64,000 bases of DNA from an uncultured Lachnospiraceae bacterium (GCA_910577675.1 CAJTOR010000001.1:62001-126000), one strand, 5' to 3'; positions 1-9,316 are shown, numbered from the stretch's first letter. Translations and numbers: made by a program. Notes: generated by a model from the sequence alone, not told the origin.

Positions 1-125
1 ATTATAGCCGGTCCAAAGGAGGGATGGTCCACATATGCATCGCCGATCACATAGACAAAGTCGCACTGCCCAAATCCCCTTTTCTCCATATCTTCCCTGC
101 AAATCGGTAAGTAATCATGTACCAT
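1..125 (-). CDS. YgiQ family radical SAM protein, N-terminal fragment
   Basis: Only the first 41 codons are inside the window; the gene continues past position 1. The ATG at 125 is preceded on the minus strand by AAAGGGG, a good ribosome site. The visible residues include the run CDFVYVIGDAYVDHPSFGPA, which matches the conserved N-terminus of the YgiQ/UPF0313 radical SAM family as I know it. The radical SAM cysteine cluster lies outside the window, so the assignment rests on this short N-terminal signature. It starts 22 bases after the stop of the upstream glycerophosphodiesterase gene and is probably co-transcribed with it. Confidence 0.72.
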   Translation of the reverse strand, partial: MVHDYLPICREDMEKRGFGQCDFVYVIGDAYVDHPSFGPAI

Positions 126-147
126 GTAATTTCCCCTTTTTCCCAAA

Positions 148-2040
148 TCAATGTCCGATAATACCAAGCAGCTTAAAAAATCCCATGCGCACATGTTCCC
201 CGTAGACCACCTCGCGCACCAGCACCGGATTATCTGTTATAATATTGTCCACGCCAAGCTGCTTCATGCGCTCCGTTTCCGAGCGCGAATTAACCGTCCA
301 CGCATGTACCTCCTTCCCCAGGCTGTGCAGCGTCCTCACAGTGCTCTCATTGACAAAACTTGATTTCATACTGTAAAAGTCAATATAGTCCACCTGGTAG
401 AACATCCCGTATGCAAAGGAAAGGATATACCCCGTCTTAATATTGGCATTCTGCTGCCTGACCCTTGCAAGCATCCCCTGGTCGGTACAGCTAATCATGC
501 ACTGGTCTTCCATATCGTAAGTATCAATCAGCTCCAATACCTTCTGAATCAGGTCTTCGTTTACCGCGCTGGATTTCCCCACTTTCAGTTCTATGTTCAG
601 ATTAATCTTTCCCTTGCACAGTTTCAGCGCCTCCTCAAGTGTTGGTATGCGCTCCCCTGCAAAATGCGGGGAAAACCAGCTCCCCACTTCCATATCGAGA
701 AGCTGGGCATATGTGACATCCCCCACCCTGGCTCTGCTCCTTGCCGTGCGTCTGAGGCTTGTATCATGCATCAGGATTACCACGCCATCCTTTGTTTCCT
801 GCACATCAATCTCCGCAAAATCCGCCATATCATCAATAGCCTGCGAAAGCGCTGCCAGAGTATTTTCCGGGGCATTTCCCGATGACCCCCGGTGAGCTGT
901 AATATAAGTCCCAAAAAGTGTTTCCCGGTCTGTGAGGGAACCGTTGCGGAATGCGTCCGCCAGCTCGTATCCATTGATAAGTATAACGGCTGCCACTGCG
1001 GCTGCCGTAAGCCTTGTATAGCGGCTGGAAAGCTTTTTTTGTATTTTTTCCGCCTCCGCATATTCCATCTGCCTTACAGCATCCTCGTAAACAATCTGTT
1101 CCTGTATTTTTTCTATCCTGTTCGGCGGAAAACTTACTGCCACCTCCATGACACCATATTTTGAGAACATCCTGGCAAGGGCAGCATAGTTGACAATCTG
1201 TGCCGTGACCGTGATAAAAATCCCCATGTAAATCATAACTTCGTCGTAGGCGGTCAGCATCGCCGCCATCAGAACCTGCTCACTTTTGGTACAGTATATA
1301 ATATAACATACCAGAACCAACACACCCACATACAGCACGGCATAAAATACGGCAAGCAGGAGGTTTTGACCGAGCAGTGAAAAAATAAACCGGTACCGGT
1401 ACTTCCACACCACTTTTGAGCTTTTCTTAAATCCTGTACTAAAATCATCCTCTGAAAGTACACAGTAGTACAGGGAGTACACTCCAAAAAAATTGACCAG
1501 CAGACATATAATCAAAAAAAGAAAGATTGCAATCCCACCGTAGGTTCTGCTGGCAACCGTCCTCGCAATATAAGCGGGAACCTTAAACTGCACGGCAAAC
1601 ACAAACAGCATTGGCGAGAGGGTGAGAAGGGCATTTAACAGGGAAAAAAGCAGGATGCGCCCGCGCTTTTTTTTGCGGAGCAGTTCTGCTGCCCTGGAAA
1701 TACCCGGGAACAAAACCTGGATAACCCCTATTTTTTCTTCCCTCACATATCCCTGATAAAAAACAATCAGGGATACTGACTCCACAAGATAAAAAAGCGA
1801 ACATGCCAAAAGAATGACAATTAAAACAACAACCGTGGCAGGATGCCTTACAAAACGCGGGAGATTCTCAAGTGTCAGATAGCTGTAACCCGTCACCTTT
1901 AACAAAAGCTTAAATGCCGCCTTGCAGACCGGGTAAAAAACCATAGTAAATGCCGCTTTGCATAACAGCTCAAAAAGAAACAGTGCGCGGATATTTTTCT
2001 GTCGCTCCCACCCATGCTTTGCCTTCGCCCCCAAATCCAC
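148..2040 (-). CDS. membrane-anchored glycerophosphoryl diester phosphodiesterase
   Basis: The 630-residue protein has an N-terminal half with about seven hydrophobic segments (roughly residues 20-300) and a C-terminal GDPD domain from about residue 375. The domain carries the family signature AHRGSSGNAPENT, the metal-binding EIDVQETKDG stretch and HDTSLRRT. Family members hydrolyse glycerophosphodiesters to glycerol-3-phosphate and an alcohol; the membrane-domain class is common in Firmicutes and may act on lipoteichoic acid or lipid head groups, which is inference here. No ATG lies near the N-terminus. GTG at 2040 sits only 2 bases after GGAG, and TTG at 2034 has better spacing, so the exact start is open. 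Confidence 0.88.
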   Translation of the reverse strand: MDLGAKAKHGWERQKNIRALFLFELLCKAAFTMVFYPVCKAAFKLLLKVTGYSYLTLENLPRFVRHPATVVVLIVILLACSLFYLVESVSLIVFYQGYVREEKIGVIQVLFPGISRAAELLRKKKRGRILLFSLLNALLTLSPMLFVFAVQFKVPAYIARTVASRTYGGIAIFLFLIICLLVNFFGVYSLYYCVLSEDDFSTGFKKSSKVVWKYRYRFIFSLLGQNLLLAVFYAVLYVGVLVLVCYIIYCTKSEQVLMAAMLTAYDEVMIYMGIFITVTAQIVNYAALARMFSKYGVMEVAVSFPPNRIEKIQEQIVYEDAVRQMEYAEAEKIQKKLSSRYTRLTAAAVAAVILINGYELADAFRNGSLTDRETLFGTYITAHRGSSGNAPENTLAALSQAIDDMADFAEIDVQETKDGVVILMHDTSLRRTARSRARVGDVTYAQLLDMEVGSWFSPHFAGERIPTLEEALKLCKGKINLNIELKVGKSSAVNEDLIQKVLELIDTYDMEDQCMISCTDQGMLARVRQQNANIKTGYILSFAYGMFYQVDYIDFYSMKSSFVNESTVRTLHSLGKEVHAWTVNSRSETERMKQLGVDNIITDNPVLVREVVYGEHVRMGFFKLLGIIGH

Positions 2041-2081
2041 ATCTCCTTTTCTTTCTGTTTTCTAAAGCCTCAAATCATTAA

Positions 2082-2106
2082 GGGCAGCACATTTTATGCA
2101 CAGCCC
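2082..2106 (-). terminator. possible terminator hairpin after the ArsR-type gene
   Basis: On the minus strand GGGC-T-GTGCAT, an AAA loop and ATGTGC-T-GCCC can fold into a hairpin with two G-U pairs, followed by TTAATGATTTG. It lies about 45 bases past the stop of the regulator gene at 2151. The T-run is poor, so termination would be partial. Confidence 0.3.
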
Positions 2107-2150
2107 ATCTGGAGGAAATATACTGCCATACAGTGCCGAAACATACAGAT

Positions 2151-3065
2151 TTATACTTCATAATATTCCGTGCAGACAATCCCCTGGTCATAGTCGCCGA
2201 AACCCTTTCCAAAAACAGTTAAGCCGCCGCAGTTCTTCGTATCTTTTGGCACGGAAATCTTAAAAGTAATCTCCGTGGAATAATCTATTTTCAAATCATT
2301 GATAGTCACATCACCAATGCGGTATCCCCCGTCTATAAAAGTCCCTTCCTCCGTGACGGAGAGTGTTTTTAACAGCCCGTACTGATTGCATACCACAGGC
2401 CACCAGGAAGGTGTATAATGCCCCCTCCTGCTCCCGTAATCCCCGGGGCTTATCCATTTGCCAAGGGAAACACCCGCCACCTCAAAATAAATATCGGAGG
2501 GGAAATCTTCATTGTAGCCGGGATACTCGGAGGACAATTCCATCGAAAGCGTAAGTTTAACCAGTTTCTCGCCGGGTTTTAACCGGTTTGGCAGGTGATA
2601 GAGGACGTAGCCTGTGCCAAACCAGAATACCCCGGCATCATAATGATTGGGGAACATAAAATATTTCGGCATATCAAATTCCCCAATTATCTGTTTGCAG
2701 GTCGCAATCCCGCAGGTTGGTGCCACCAAACATTCATGGTAGGCACCAACGGGGATATCGTCCATATAAAAATTTTTCTGTTTCCCGGACGGGCGCATAT
2801 CCACCATCATCCCGTCAAAGCAGGGCTTGCAGACCTTGCAGACTCCACGCGCCCCGGGCATGGCAGAAACCTTAACAAGCCCCGCCGAAACCAGCCTCTC
2901 CACATGCATTGATACCGCGCTGTTGGTAATCTTTAATTCCCTGGCTAAATCGTCGAGTTTTAAATCGCCCTCCCCGTAAAGGAGTTCCATAATCCTAAGA
3001 CGCATCGGTGCACTAAGAGCCTTAAATACTTCTTCCGCTTCCCTCATTGATTTGAAATGTTTCAT
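2151..3065 (-). CDS. ArsR-type winged-helix regulator with a large C-terminal beta domain
   Basis: Residues 1-75 form an ArsR-like winged helix (motifs FKALSAPMRLRIMELL and ITNSAVSMHVERL). The remaining 230 residues are rich in aromatic residues and beta-type sequence (DIYFEVAGVSLGKWISPGDY, TEITFKISVPKDT) and look like a jelly-roll or carbohydrate-binding type ligand domain; that reading is inference. A cysteine set CKVCKPC follows the winged helix and could bind metal. At 304 residues it is far longer than typical ArsR repressors of about 100. It lies 45 bases downstream of ftsK. The ATG at 3065 follows GAGGAGGACGG, a strong ribosome site. The ligand is unknown. Confidence 0.72.
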   Translation of the reverse strand: MKHFKSMREAEEVFKALSAPMRLRIMELLYGEGDLKLDDLARELKITNSAVSMHVERLVSAGLVKVSAMPGARGVCKVCKPCFDGMMVDMRPSGKQKNFYMDDIPVGAYHECLVAPTCGIATCKQIIGEFDMPKYFMFPNHYDAGVFWFGTGYVLYHLPNRLKPGEKLVKLTLSMELSSEYPGYNEDFPSDIYFEVAGVSLGKWISPGDYGSRRGHYTPSWWPVVCNQYGLLKTLSVTEEGTFIDGGYRIGDVTINDLKIDYSTEITFKISVPKDTKNCGGLTVFGKGFGDYDQGIVCTEYYEV

Positions 3066-3109
3066 CCGTCCTCCTCATTCGCTGTGCAATCCGCGGTATT
3101 CTTCGCCCT

Positions 3110-6100
3110 CTACCGCCTTAAATATTCCTCAAACTCCGTTAATGTCATCAATATCTTCCTCGGTTTCGTACCTTCCTCGGCTCCCACCACACCGGCTGCC
3201 ATAAGCTGATCCATAATGCGCGCCGCGCGGTTAAAACCAAGCTTATACACCCTTTGCAGCAAGCCGATGGAAGCTTTCTGCTTCTCGATAATATACCGCC
3301 CTGCCTCCTCAAAATAATCGTCGTTCCCCGAAGCCATACTTCCACCCCCGGCACTTGTCGCGTTCTGAATCCTCTGGCTGACCTCCTCATTATACCCCTG
3401 CATCCCCTCGTACTGCCCCTTAATAAATTCCACCACTTTGCTTACCTCCGTATCGGAAACAAAGGCACCCTGGATACGAACCGGCTTAGGGTAGCCGGAA
3501 GGGAAAAAGAGCATGTCGCCCTTGCCTAGCAGCCTCTCCGCCCCAACTCCGTCGAGGATTGTCCTCGAATCCACCGCGGATGTCACCGAAAACGCTACGC
3601 GGGAAGGGACATTCGCCTTGATTACGCCGGTAATAACATTGACGGACGGGCGCTGTGTCGCGATAATCAGATAGATTCCCGCCGCCCGTGCCATCTGGGC
3701 AAGACGGCAGATCGCATCCTCCACCTCGTTCGCGGAGGCAACCATCATCAGGTCTGCAAGCTCATCCACAATAATAACAATCTGCGGCAGCCGCTCAGAT
3801 TCATCCACTTTTGCATTGTAGCCGACCAGATCGCGGACGGAGAGTTCAGCAAATTTCTGGTATCGGTCAGTCATCTCCGACACCGCCCACGAAAGTGCAG
3901 CGCTCGCTTTTTTCGGGTCGGTCACAACCGGGATAAGCAGGTGCGGGATACCATTGTACACACTTAATTCCACCACTTTAGGGTCAACCATAATCAGTTT
4001 GACTTCCTTAGGGTCTGCTTTATAGAGGATACTCATAATAATCGTGTTGATGCAGACGGATTTTCCCGAGCCGGTTGCACCTGCAATCAACATATGTGGC
4101 ATTTTTGCAATATCGGAAACAACAATCTGCCCGCTTATATTTTTGCCGACCGCAAAAGCCAGTTTTGATTTGTGCTTTTTAAACTCCGCACTATCAAGCA
4201 GCTCCCGCAGGACAACCGGGGAATTCTCCTTGTTTGGCACCTCGATGCCGACCGCTGCCTTCCCCGGAATCGGCGCTTCGATACGGATATCGGTCGCCGC
4301 CAGGTTCAGTTTGATATCGTCGGAGAGCTTTGTTATCTGGTTTACTTTCACACCCTGTTCAAGCTTTAATTCGTACTGCGTAACCGCGGGTCCACAGCTA
4401 ATATTGCTCACCGTGACACGCACGCCAAAACTCTGCAAGGTGTTCTGGAGTTTCTCGGCAGTTTCCTTTAATTCCCTCTCGTTCATTCCCCTCCCCGGCT
4501 TAGGTTCAGCTAACAGATCAGTTGAAGGAAATTCATACTTCTTTTCCGGTGTCTGCACCGGTGCCGGTTCTTTCACCGGTATCTGGACTGCCGCAGTATT
4601 TTGACCGGATGTCTGGCGGGATAGAGGCATATCCGCGGAAAATAATTTATTATTGTCACCCGATGCTGCCCTTACAGAATCCTTTGGGGGAATTTCCAAT
4701 TTTTGTAAATCCCCGCATCTATCCGGAAGCCAGATCTTTTGGGCAGGCGTTTCTTCCCTGTTTACTGCGATGCCATCCAAAATCAGATCATCCTGTAAAG
4801 GCTCTTCCAAAAACTCCTCCTGTACAGTTTCCTTTTGTACGGATTCTTTATCACCCGCAGGTATCTGCTTTTCAGAAACATCCCCAAGCGGCAGTTTTGG
4901 TGCGCCCGATATCCGGATACCGCCAAAAACCCTTTCTCCTTCTGTTTCGGCGGACATATCCGGCCAAAAAGCATCCGATGGCACATTGTTTTTGCTAATA
5001 GAAATGCCGTGTTGAGTCGGATGGCTCGGTGCAGGCTCTTCTTTTTTAGGCTGCGGCACCGGGACAACCGGGTCAATTCCCGCACTTGCAAAAATCATAT
5101 CCGCACTGATATATTCCTCTTTCGCCGCAGTTTTCTCCCCGCTATTTACAGGGGGCTTATTCTGAATGTTCCTGTCCGCCACGCTCCCAGAAATGTCCCC
5201 TGCGCGCTGCGGGATCAGTGGTTCCTCATCGCCAAACCAGTCCTTGCGGATTAAAACCACATCATTCTCCTTTACGGTAGTCCCGTGCTCGGACACATTG
5301 ACATCATAAAATACCCTCTCCTTATCCTGGTCACCAAATTTCCTCTTTAATTCTTCCTCAAGGAAAGCGGCGGGAAGGGAATTTTCCAAAGTGCCTGAAT
5401 CCTTTGTTTCAATGTTTTCAGATATAGGTTCTTCTGCCCTGTATTCCCCGGTAATGGTAATGCCTGCAATTTCATCAGGCTCCATTTCCCTTCTTTCTTG
5501 CTGCCTACTTTTATCTTCCTGCGGCACCGGCACAGCATCCGCCGCGGGTTGTTCATCAAAAGCTAAAACATCGGGTGTGTCGCCAAGGCTTTTTTTTCCG
5601 CGCGCTTTTAAAGCGTCCACAAAGCGCACTACTTCCCTCCCCTCCCCAGAGGCTACCCCGGCACCCTTTCCTGATTTCTGGAAAACCACCTTGCGCTTTG
5701 GCTCGATTTGTTCCGCAAAGTCCGCTTCCTGTGCGTATTCTTCAAGAAATGCTTCCTCCTCAAATCCCCCGCCCCTTTTTGAAAACGGGCTTTCCTCTTC
5801 CCAGGTGCCCGCCACACTTCTTAGAAAAGCAAATAATTCCTTGCCCGTCACAATCATCAGGCAGATAATCATAAGGATAAAAAGGATGACGGTGGTTGCC
5901 ACCGTATCAAAGAGGGGGACAAGCAAAAATACCAGTATCCCGCCAAGGATACCGCCCCCGCTTTTTCCCTCCGCCGATACCGTAAAAAACTGTCCCAGTT
6001 TCCGCTCTGCATCGTAGGTGGACAAAAGTTCTACTAGCGCGGCAAGGCAGATAAAAAACGCCACCGCACAGATTAATTTGCGCTTTGCGACACGGTTTCT

Positions 6101-6505
6101 GCGATTCGAAATAAAAAATGCCACCCCAAAAAATAAAAGGAACGGGAAAAGATACCCAAAAATTCCCGTCAATCCGAAAACCAAGGTATTTAACCATTTC
6201 CCAACCGAACCGCACAGGTTAATATAACTCAAAAAGAATAACAGCGAAATAAGGAGGGTTACGGCAAGCGCAATCTCCTCCTTCATCGATGTGGATAACG
6301 GCTCCTCCTCCCTCAAAAAGTCTTTTTCCGCTGCCGTTTTTTTGGCTGTCTTTGCGGATGCAGCCCCCTTTCCTTTGGATGCTCGTCCTCCCGCGCCAGC
6401 CCTTCCACTTCCCTTTTTATCCGCACTGCTTTTTTTCGCGCCCACAGCTTTCCCGGTTTTCGCCGCAGCCGTCCCCTTTTCTTTTGTTATCTTCCGGTCT
6501 GCCAT
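3110..6505 (-). CDS. ftsK: FtsK/SpoIIIE DNA translocase
   Basis: The protein pumps chromosomal DNA through the division septum. I set the start at the ATG at 6505 (MADRKITK), because AAAAGGAG lies 8 bases upstream; an in-frame ATG 24 bases earlier has no such site. The 1131 residues comprise a Lys/Ala-rich cytoplasmic N-terminus, four or so membrane segments (about 80-235), a very long acidic linker rich in Glu, Pro and Ser (about 240-680), the RecA-like motor with Walker A GATGSGKS and Walker B IVDELADLMM, and a C-terminal gamma winged helix that reads KOPS-like DNA sites. It follows uppP by 34 bases and is probably in the same transcript. Confidence 0.95.
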   Translation of the reverse strand: MADRKITKEKGTAAAKTGKAVGAKKSSADKKGSGRAGAGGRASKGKGAASAKTAKKTAAEKDFLREEEPLSTSMKEEIALAVTLLISLLFFLSYINLCGSVGKWLNTLVFGLTGIFGYLFPFLLFFGVAFFISNRRNRVAKRKLICAVAFFICLAALVELLSTYDAERKLGQFFTVSAEGKSGGGILGGILVFLLVPLFDTVATTVILFILMIICLMIVTGKELFAFLRSVAGTWEEESPFSKRGGGFEEEAFLEEYAQEADFAEQIEPKRKVVFQKSGKGAGVASGEGREVVRFVDALKARGKKSLGDTPDVLAFDEQPAADAVPVPQEDKSRQQERREMEPDEIAGITITGEYRAEEPISENIETKDSGTLENSLPAAFLEEELKRKFGDQDKERVFYDVNVSEHGTTVKENDVVLIRKDWFGDEEPLIPQRAGDISGSVADRNIQNKPPVNSGEKTAAKEEYISADMIFASAGIDPVVPVPQPKKEEPAPSHPTQHGISISKNNVPSDAFWPDMSAETEGERVFGGIRISGAPKLPLGDVSEKQIPAGDKESVQKETVQEEFLEEPLQDDLILDGIAVNREETPAQKIWLPDRCGDLQKLEIPPKDSVRAASGDNNKLFSADMPLSRQTSGQNTAAVQIPVKEPAPVQTPEKKYEFPSTDLLAEPKPGRGMNERELKETAEKLQNTLQSFGVRVTVSNISCGPAVTQYELKLEQGVKVNQITKLSDDIKLNLAATDIRIEAPIPGKAAVGIEVPNKENSPVVLRELLDSAEFKKHKSKLAFAVGKNISGQIVVSDIAKMPHMLIAGATGSGKSVCINTIIMSILYKADPKEVKLIMVDPKVVELSVYNGIPHLLIPVVTDPKKASAALSWAVSEMTDRYQKFAELSVRDLVGYNAKVDESERLPQIVIIVDELADLMMVASANEVEDAICRLAQMARAAGIYLIIATQRPSVNVITGVIKANVPSRVAFSVTSAVDSRTILDGVGAERLLGKGDMLFFPSGYPKPVRIQGAFVSDTEVSKVVEFIKGQYEGMQGYNEEVSQRIQNATSAGGGSMASGNDDYFEEAGRYIIEKQKASIGLLQRVYKLGFNRAARIMDQLMAAGVVGAEEGTKPRKILMTLTEFEEYLRR

Positions 6506-6539
6506 GAAACAAACTCCTTTTCCATTCAATTCTTAACGC

Positions 6540-7376
6540 CTACAAACAAAAATATCCAAGCAGCACAAGTCCTAACACAATCCGGTACCATCCAAAAATA
6601 ATAAAATTATGTTTCCGTATATAGCCCATCAGGAAACGTATTACCACGACCGATACTGCAAATGCTACCACCATCCCCGTCACTAAAATCATCACTTCAT
6701 TGCCATCAAGAGAAAAACCGTTCTCCATCCCGAATTTCACGCTTTTAATCAGGCTTGCACCCGCCATAACAGGCACCGCCAGGAAAAAGGTAAATTCTGC
6801 TGCCACCGGCCTTGCACAGCCGATTAACATTCCGCCGATAATGGTGGCACCGGAACGCGAGGTTCCCGGAATCAGTGCTAAAAGCTGGAATACCCCGATT
6901 AAGAGTGCATCCCGGTATGTCAGCCCGTCAATGGACTCCACCCGCGGATGCTCCCCGATCTTCCTCTTCTCCAGTATGATAAATAAGATACCATACAAAA
7001 TCAATATAGCCACAACGACAATCGGCTTCATCAGAAGTTCGTCAATCTGGTCATCAAAGAGTACGCCAATCACCCCAGCCGGGATACAGGCGACAAAAAT
7101 CTTTAACCACATTGAGAACTTATCCGGGGAGATAAAAAACTTCTCTTTCGTCGAGAACGGCCAGAGCCGTTTAAAATACAGCATGACAACTGCAAGAATT
7201 GCCCCGAGCTGTATCACAACAAGGAAAAGCGCCTTAAATTCCTCCGAGATATTCATCTTGATAAATTCGTCCACCAGGATCATATGCCCTGTACTGCTGA
7301 TCGGCAGCCACTCTGTGATTCCCTCCACAATCCCAAGGAAAACCGCTTTAAACCATTCCACAATATTAAATTCCAT
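6540..7376 (-). CDS. uppP: undecaprenyl-diphosphatase
   Basis: The 278-residue integral membrane enzyme removes a phosphate from undecaprenyl pyrophosphate and so recycles the lipid carrier for peptidoglycan and other wall polymers; loss or overexpression of the family alters bacitracin sensitivity. It has the two BacA signatures: GIVEGITEWLPISSTGH near the N-terminus and PGTSRSGATI in the middle, with about eight membrane segments. The ATG at 7376 follows GGAGGTATAGT. The gene has its own promoter and a folded leader of about 135 nucleotides (separate entries), and ftsK follows directly. Confidence 0.96.
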   Translation of the reverse strand: MEFNIVEWFKAVFLGIVEGITEWLPISSTGHMILVDEFIKMNISEEFKALFLVVIQLGAILAVVMLYFKRLWPFSTKEKFFISPDKFSMWLKIFVACIPAGVIGVLFDDQIDELLMKPIVVVAILILYGILFIILEKRKIGEHPRVESIDGLTYRDALLIGVFQLLALIPGTSRSGATIIGGMLIGCARPVAAEFTFFLAVPVMAGASLIKSVKFGMENGFSLDGNEVMILVTGMVVAFAVSVVVIRFLMGYIRKHNFIIFGWYRIVLGLVLLGYFCL

Positions 7377-7387
7377 ACTATACCTCC

Positions 7388-7517
7388 AAGTACAGCGGTG
7401 CGCGGCTTTCCCCTATCTTTCGGACTGCCGGTGCTGTCAAAAAAAAGCAGCGTTGGCATGGAAAAGCCCGCGCACCCTAATTCCTTTCGACCAGGAAGGA
7501 ACATCTCCCTGATATCT
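7388..7517 (-). promoter_or_regulatory. structured 5' leader of uppP, class unknown
   Basis: Between the promoter and the uppP ribosome site the RNA can form a first hairpin (CAGGGAG at 7505-7511 with CTTCCTG at 7492-7498). A long second stem pairs 7460-7476 with 7397-7413 over 16 base pairs with one bulge. Inside it TGCC/GGCA (7426-7429 with 7455-7458) and GCTG/CAGC (7433-7436 with 7448-7451) pair, with eight U residues in the apical loop. The main stem ends about 10 bases before the GGAGG of uppP. I could not match it to a riboswitch class I know. A cis-regulatory role is inference from position and pairing. Confidence 0.5.
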
Positions 7518-7523
7518 TTTCCA

Positions 7524-7552
7524 ATTATACTACATCTATCCTTTTTCTTCAA
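7524..7552 (-). promoter_or_regulatory. sigma-A type promoter of uppP
   Basis: On the minus strand TTGAAG (7547-7552) and TATAAT (7524-7529) are separated by exactly 17 bases. Transcription would begin near 7517 and give a leader of about 140 nucleotides before uppP. Confidence 0.75.
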
Positions 7553-7597
7553 CCCATTTTTTCATACTCATACTATGTCCGGTCTAGGTTCCTGCCA

Positions 7598-7929
7598 TTA
7601 ATTATTCTTTGCCTTTATTAGTGCTTTCATGTCAAAGGGCTTTGTGATGTAATCTGCCGCCCCACCAAGCAGCATATCAACTTTATCATCTATCCCAACT
7701 TTTGTACTGACTACAATAACAGGGATTCCCTGCATCCGGGGTAGGATTCTCCAGACAGTCCGGGGAGCATCAAATCCAGAAGTACCAGATCCGGCGTATG
7801 TTCAGAAAACAGGTAGAATGCCTCTGTTCCTGAATATGCCCTGAACGTCCCATATTCCTCACAGACCAGCGTCCTTTCCAGAACGTCCCCTATATGCTGG
7901 TCATCCTCTATAATAGCAATTATTTTCAT
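7598..7929 (-). pseudogene. response regulator receiver remnant, frameshifted
   Basis: The reading frame from the ATG at 7929 (AAGGTG site 8 bases upstream) gives a receiver domain start: KIIAIIEDDQHIGDVLERT and the phospho-acceptor stretch DLVLLDLMLPGLSGE. After GLSGE the frame runs into an early stop near 7711. In another frame the sequence continues as MQGIPVIVVSTKVG and YITKPFDMKALIKAKNN and ends at 7598. A single missing base near 7740 would restore GLSGE-ILPRMQGIPVIVV. Even when repaired it ends right after the receiver, without the winged-helix DNA-binding domain usual for this family. I read it as a decayed OmpR-type regulator. Confidence 0.75.
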
Positions 7930-8038
7930 ATACATTACACCTTGTATCTGAGTTATATTTTTGTATTCATAATGAGGCATACATACCACAAAAAGTATCA
8001 TAAGGAGCGGGATAACCCGCCCCTTATGTATTATCCGA

Positions 8039-9316
8039 TCAGTTTAATTTCCTGATTTCCCGGTTGAAACAGGAAATCATGCTCACCGTAAAACCGCATA
8101 TCCCGGTACATAAAAACATTGCTGCCATGCCGCTTCCGGCACTATCCCCTACGATTCTCCCCAGCATCCCTGCCGTCCTGTTCCCGGAAACCATAAAAGG
8201 CTCAAACACATAATCTGCCAGCCAGCCTCCGAGGATAATTCCAGCCGGAATCGTGCTGTACTGAATAGCATTTCTGACAGCAAACACCCTTCCCTGCATG
8301 GCAGCAGGAATCTTCTGGTACAGTATCGTATTCTGGTTTGCCATTATAAATGGAATGGGCAGGCTGGCAGCAGCCGCAGCAGCTGACCACCAGAAAACAT
8401 TTTTCCCAACTGCCATCATCAAGTCCCCAAATAGAAAAGACAGTGCCGCCGAAACATAAATAACCACTGTCTTATGGCGGCTCTCTTTTTTCACGGAAAC
8501 AAGGATTCCCCCGGCAATCCCGCCTGCCCCCATGCAGGCATTAACAATTCCAAGCGCAGCGCTGTCCCCGGAACTTCTTGCTAGGATCATTGGCGATAAA
8601 ATATTCTCATAGGTCAGCCTTGAACAGAAATTGATCAGCGCCATCGTAAGCATGATGTATAATATGCCTTTTTCTTTTTTCAGAAAATCAAACCCCTGCG
8701 CTATCCCGGCAAAGGGTGAACTGTATGCTTTGTCCTGCGCCTGTTCCGGGATTGTAATATAGAACAGCAATACGCAAAATGCAAAAGCAAAACTCGCCAG
8801 GTCTATCAGTAGGATAAGCGGAAGCCCGCCTGCCGCAAACAGGAAAGCTGCCAGCATGGGGCTGAATACCACGATAAGATTATTGGAAAAAGAATTCATC
8901 CCGCTGACATTTGAAATCTTCTCCTTTGGCACAAGCCTTCCCGTTGCCACTGCGGATGCAGGCTGCTGGAAGGCATTCGTGACACCGATCACTGCATTTA
9001 TGGCATAAATATTCCAGACTGCCAGACATCCCGCAAGCAGTAATGCCAATACTGCCAGTGAACCAGCCGCCGCAATGCTGTCCGAAACCAGCATGATTGT
9101 TTTCTTCTTATGCCTGTCTATAAAACCACCAACAAACAGGCTTAAAAATACATACGGCACATAATTGCAAAAGGACATCAGCGAAACGGACATTGCGGAA
9201 TGGCTCTGTCCATACGCCCACAAGACAAGCGCAAACCCGGTCATGGAGCTTCCAAGTCCTGATATGCCCTGGCTTAACCACAAAATAATATATTTCTTAA
9301 ATGATTTTTCTTCCAT
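8039..9316 (-). CDS. MFS drug efflux transporter, macrolide-efflux (Mef/EntS-like) type
   Basis: The 425-residue protein has about 12 hydrophobic segments and the MFS loop motif GGFIDRHKKK between segments 2 and 3. The N-terminal pattern SQGISGLGSSMTGFAL is typical of the Mef/EntS-like branch that exports macrolides or siderophores; the true substrate cannot be told from sequence. The ATG at 9316 follows GGAG with 8 bases spacing. Upstream lie a short leader ORF and interleaved inverted repeats, which suggests drug-inducible attenuation (inference). Its neighbours are gene fragments, so the region looks acquired or decaying, but this gene itself is intact. Confidence 0.85.
   Translation of the reverse strand: MEEKSFKKYIILWLSQGISGLGSSMTGFALVLWAYGQSHSAMSVSLMSFCNYVPYVFLSLFVGGFIDRHKKKTIMLVSDSIAAAGSLAVLALLLAGCLAVWNIYAINAVIGVTNAFQQPASAVATGRLVPKEKISNVSGMNSFSNNLIVVFSPMLAAFLFAAGGLPLILLIDLASFAFAFCVLLFYITIPEQAQDKAYSSPFAGIAQGFDFLKKEKGILYIMLTMALINFCSRLTYENILSPMILARSSGDSAALGIVNACMGAGGIAGGILVSVKKESRHKTVVIYVSAALSFLFGDLMMAVGKNVFWWSAAAAAASLPIPFIMANQNTILYQKIPAAMQGRVFAVRNAIQYSTIPAGIILGGWLADYVFEPFMVSGNRTAGMLGRIVGDSAGSGMAAMFLCTGICGFTVSMISCFNREIRKLN

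Noticed and set aside
7481..7515. Plus-strand CCAGGAAGGAACA, reminiscent of the SRP RNA tip
   Set aside because: The conserved flanking pairs of small SRP RNA are missing and the promoter runs the other way into uppP.
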